Below, piece by piece: positions 40,206 to 42,794 of a stretch of DNA of 42,794 nucleotides. A program made the position numbers and the translations under genes. The notes below the pieces were generated by a model, which was not told where the DNA came from, did not search any database, and saw only the letters and a program-made list of their open reading frames with translations. The number at the start of each line of letters is the position of its first letter. Within the stretch, counting starts at the first letter, position 1. The DNA comes from an uncultured Parasutterella sp. (GTDB lineage: Bacteria > Pseudomonadota > Gammaproteobacteria > Burkholderiales > Burkholderiaceae_F): assembly GCA_900766055.1 (NCBI GenBank), contig CAAFTZ010000121.1, positions 1 through 42,794 of the forward strand, written 5' to 3'.

Positions 40206-42794
40206 ATGCAGATTCATGCTTTCGGTCTTTCCCGCGTACCGGCTTTCCTGGGTCAGTGGGATCTCGACTTTGACGGACGCTCAGGCGTTTTCCCGATTTC
40301 ATTGACGGGAGAGAAAAACGTTGCGTTATTCCTCGACGCCCTCAAGTTCGCTCTCTTCGATGTTCCATCTGAAAAACTGGGAGAAAATCCTGAAGTCCGC
40401 CTGGGCTTTTCTACGGAAGAAGGACGGTTCGAAATCCTCCGTTCGCCCGAAAACACTGAAATCCGCAAAAACGGCATGCCGTTTGACCTACAGGCTGTGC
40501 CCTTCCCTGTCGCCATGGCTAGGATCACGCATCTTGATGCCGATAAATTAGAAGACACCTTTTTCTACGACATCCTCTCGACTTCTGAATTTCTGACCGA
40601 GAACGCGGATACCTTGGCCTCCTCTTTGATCGGAAATGTCTCCGAGTCTCTCGGAAACGCAATCCTGACTCAAGGCATTGAAGTTTCTCAACAGAAGGCC
40701 GCCTTGCTCGCCGCTTCTAAGTCCGTCATAGACGGAATTTCGGTTGTTTCTGATGAGGAAGAAGAACGCCTCAATCAGCAGCTCATTAAGGCCGGCGTCT
40801 CTCACGCTGCTCTGCAAAACGAAATTACCCAGCTCAAAGATTCGATGGACTGGCTCATTCGCATCAATGTGCTCAAGGATGAAGCTGCCCGCTTGTCTAA
40901 GCAGCTCACGGCAGTCAACGGCGACCTTTCTCGCTTTGACGTGAAAAAGAATGTTCTAGAAAAAGCGCTGAAAGCAGACGCCTTAGCTCCCGACTACGAT
41001 GTCCTCTCTAAGCTTCGAGTCGATGAGAAAGAAGAAGGTAAGCTGATTACGGAACTTAAAAAATCCGTCCCGATGCTTTCTGAACGCGTCCGCTCCGCCT
41101 CTCTGGCTCATGCTGAGGCAGACAAAAATTTCAAGAGCGTTCTGGAAAACTACAACGAGAAGTGTGTGACGCTGGAACGCGTTCGCGAATTAGATGAAAA
41201 AATCAAAGATTCTCAGATTCAGAGCAAGCACCTTAAAGAGGAGTTGTTCAACGAGCAAACCGCGGCTCGTCTCCTCTCTGAAGAAAACACACGATTAAAA
41301 AACGTCCTCTCCCAACTGACCATTCGCTCACAGCTTCTGAACAAGAAGATGGATGACCTTTCTATGGATAAGCTCTTGGTCGATGAGCTCGAAGAGTACA
41401 AACGTCTTCTTGATGAGATTGACGCTGAAGTCATTCGCAGCGCTGAGGCAGAAGAAACGCAGCGGGAACTGCAGAAACGGATTGAGTCCTCCCGCTCTGC
41501 TTTATTAGACGTTCAAAACGTCATTGCCGCTCTTAAAAACGAGGAGCTTGCCGTCACGGGCGAACTTTCCATGAAAGAGCGCATGCTCTCCAAGTCTTTA
41601 GGAATAGAAGGCGTCGAGACGCTGGCTGCGGAACTGGACAATCAGAATGAACGCTTAAATGCCCTAGACGCGCTTCAAGGAAGAATTGTTCTCTTGGCAG
41701 AAGGACACGACCGATTCAATCAGGTAAAAGCAGGGCTCGAGAGCACCAAGCACGCCTTGAGACTCGCGACGGTTGCTTTGAATGCGGCTCGCCAGGCCTA
41801 TATCGATAAGACAGCCGTCGTCAATTCAGCTCAGCAGGCTTATTCCTTCTATCTCGAAGTACTGTCGCTGAATGAACAGCGCGAAAAGTTAGCCAACGGC
41901 AAGCCGTGTCCCTTGTGTGGCGCGATTCACCATCCCTACTCCGTCAAACTGCCGTTTGACCGTTCGTTGGAAGACAAACTCGCTAAAGCAAAAGAAGACG
42001 CTCAGCTCGCGCTCGTCGAATCGGAAAAATGCGAAGCTGAATTTGCGCAGCTTCAGCTGCAGCAGACAGAAGCCGAAAACATTCTGAATACGCTTACGAC
42101 AGAACTCAATGAAGCCAAGGGCGAGATTTTGTATATCGCGAGCGAGCTCAATATTGTCGGCTTGAGAGAAAAGAAACCGATCACTTGGGCGGCTGTACTC
42201 AAGCAAAAACAAACTTCTTTAGCCAATCGTCGAGATGACCTTGAAGCACGATTAGAGAAAATTCAAGGGCTCACGGAAGCGATTGAATCGCTGAAAGAAA
42301 AGCGCGAAGATGCAGCGCTTAAAACCGCTCGTAAAAAAGAAGAACAGACATCTTTGGAAGAGGCTTTGAAGAACTTCGCCAACATGTCTGCCGAGCTGGA
42401 AAAGAATCAAAAAGACTCTGAACTTAATCGCGTCTCCCTGACGCGTTTGCTCGAGCGAGCCTTTGCCCGCTTCGGCCTGAAGGCCTCTAACCCGGCCATC
42501 ATGAAGCAGAACCTTCCAACGCTCGAAAAACGCCGCGAACAGTGGATCAACTGGAGCGTCGAGAAAAAACAGATCGAAGAAGAAACAGCGCAGAGCGAAG
42601 AAGCCCTCCGAAATACTGTCGCGTCTCTGACTGCTCAGAAGAAGAGCGCAGAAACCTTAGAAAAGGACATCGAGGCTCTCACTGAACAGATCAAACGGTT
42701 CCAAAAAGAACGGCATGAAGCAATTGCCAGCCAGACACCGGAAGAAGTAATTGCCGCGATTGAAACAGAAAAGGCCAATGCCACACGTCTTGCC
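40206..42794 (+). CDS. SbcC-family protein with degenerate ATPase head (runs off window)
   Basis: At least 863 residues; the 3' end is outside the window. It aligns by eye with SbcC (the Rad50-like subunit of the SbcCD nuclease): LGQWDLDF at 15-22, LDALKFALFD at 43-52, DWLIRINVLKDEAARL in the first coil, long coiled coils, and the zinc hook CPLCG at 568-572 (Cys568, Cys571) followed by HHPY. Yet the Walker A site, normally ITGPTGAGKTT, reads ISLTGEKNVAL at 31-41, with glycine, lysine and threonine all replaced. The Q-loop LLSQGQF reads ILSTSEF, with Thr126 for the Gln. The signature motif and Walker B would lie beyond the window. No sbcD lies upstream, and no ribosome site is visible. Confidence 0.85.
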   Translation, partial: MQIHAFGLSRVPAFLGQWDLDFDGRSGVFPISLTGEKNVALFLDALKFALFDVPSEKLGENPEVRLGFSTEEGRFEILRSPENTEIRKNGMPFDLQAVPFPVAMARITHLDADKLEDTFFYDILSTSEFLTENADTLASSLIGNVSESLGNAILTQGIEVSQQKAALLAASKSVIDGISVVSDEEEERLNQQLIKAGVSHAALQNEITQLKDSMDWLIRINVLKDEAARLSKQLTAVNGDLSRFDVKKNVLEKALKADALAPDYDVLSKLRVDEKEEGKLITELKKSVPMLSERVRSASLAHAEADKNFKSVLENYNEKCVTLERVRELDEKIKDSQIQSKHLKEELFNEQTAARLLSEENTRLKNVLSQLTIRSQLLNKKMDDLSMDKLLVDELEEYKRLLDEIDAEVIRSAEAEETQRELQKRIESSRSALLDVQNVIAALKNEELAVTGELSMKERMLSKSLGIEGVETLAAELDNQNERLNALDALQGRIVLLAEGHDRFNQVKAGLESTKHALRLATVALNAARQAYIDKTAVVNSAQQAYSFYLEVLSLNEQREKLANGKPCPLCGAIHHPYSVKLPFDRSLEDKLAKAKEDAQLALVESEKCEAEFAQLQLQQTEAENILNTLTTELNEAKGEILYIASELNIVGLREKKPITWAAVLKQKQTSLANRRDDLEARLEKIQGLTEAIESLKEKREDAALKTARKKEEQTSLEEALKNFANMSAELEKNQKDSELNRVSLTRLLERAFARFGLKASNPAIMKQNLPTLEKRREQWINWSVEKKQIEEETAQSEEALRNTVASLTAQKKSAETLEKDIEALTEQIKRFQKERHEAIASQTPEEVIAAIETEKANATRLA

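Overview
The window looks like chromosomal DNA of a betaproteobacterium in Burkholderiales, most likely a gut-type Sutterellaceae relative (Sutterella/Parasutterella-like). This is inferred from the lpxK-Trm112-kdsB-adk and ribF-ileS-lspA gene orders, a complete tripartite tricarboxylate transporter (tctC-tctB-tctA), moderate GC, and anaerobic respiratory genes (FNR-type regulator, oxygen-independent HemN, a Tat-exported flavin reductase with a tetraheme cytochrome, and a Psr/Phs-type molybdoenzyme). No rRNA, tRNA, CRISPR array, insertion sequence or phage gene was recognised.

Layout. 1-2121 (minus): purN, then an RsmB/NOP-type rRNA methyltransferase whose last codons lie outside the window. 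2328-8354 (plus): a compact housekeeping run, ribF-ileS-lspA-coaBC-dut, closed by a terminator. 8774-9491: a cold-shock protein and a secreted DUF192 protein. 9562-11670: a Tat flavoprotein reductase divergent from a tetraheme cytochrome c; between them lie a GTAC-rich repeated palindrome and a good -35/-10 pair. 11787-14159 (minus): sodB and a long xseA. 14160-14653: an AT-rich gap with DnaA-box-like 9-mers. 14654-18528 (plus): lpxK, a Trm112-family protein, kdsB, adk and galE. 18654-25195 (minus): alaS, a C69 dipeptidase gene cut by one in-frame stop codon, and hemN. 25323-29402 (plus): an FNR-family regulator and the TctCBA transporter, followed by a strongly structured transcribed-looking stretch ending in a terminator. 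29986-34027 (minus): a three-gene molybdopterin oxidoreductase operon (catalytic, 4x[4Fe-4S], NrfD membrane anchor). 34619-36688: glnS with an internal insertion of about 95 residues. 36735-39136 (minus): an M20/RocB-like hydrolase and a TlpA-like thioredoxin. 39353 to the end (plus): a DUF3597 protein, a small membrane protein, and an SbcC-family protein running off the window.

How the genes work together. The respiratory genes suggest anaerobic growth using periplasmic acceptors. FNR would sense oxygen, HemN makes haem without oxygen, the flavoprotein/cytochrome pair would reduce a small organic acceptor, and the molybdoenzyme would couple the menaquinol pool to a sulfur-, arsenic- or similar oxyanion acceptor. 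TctCBA probably brings in a carboxylate. The rest is core metabolism: translation, lipid A/KDO, CoA, flavins, nucleotides and DNA repair.

The most unusual items are the SbcC-family protein, which keeps the zinc hook but has lost its Walker A and Q-loop residues; the nonsense-interrupted C69 dipeptidase with a G9 tract upstream; the GlnRS insertion; the candidate bistable RNA after tctA; and the repeated operator-like elements at the two reductase loci.
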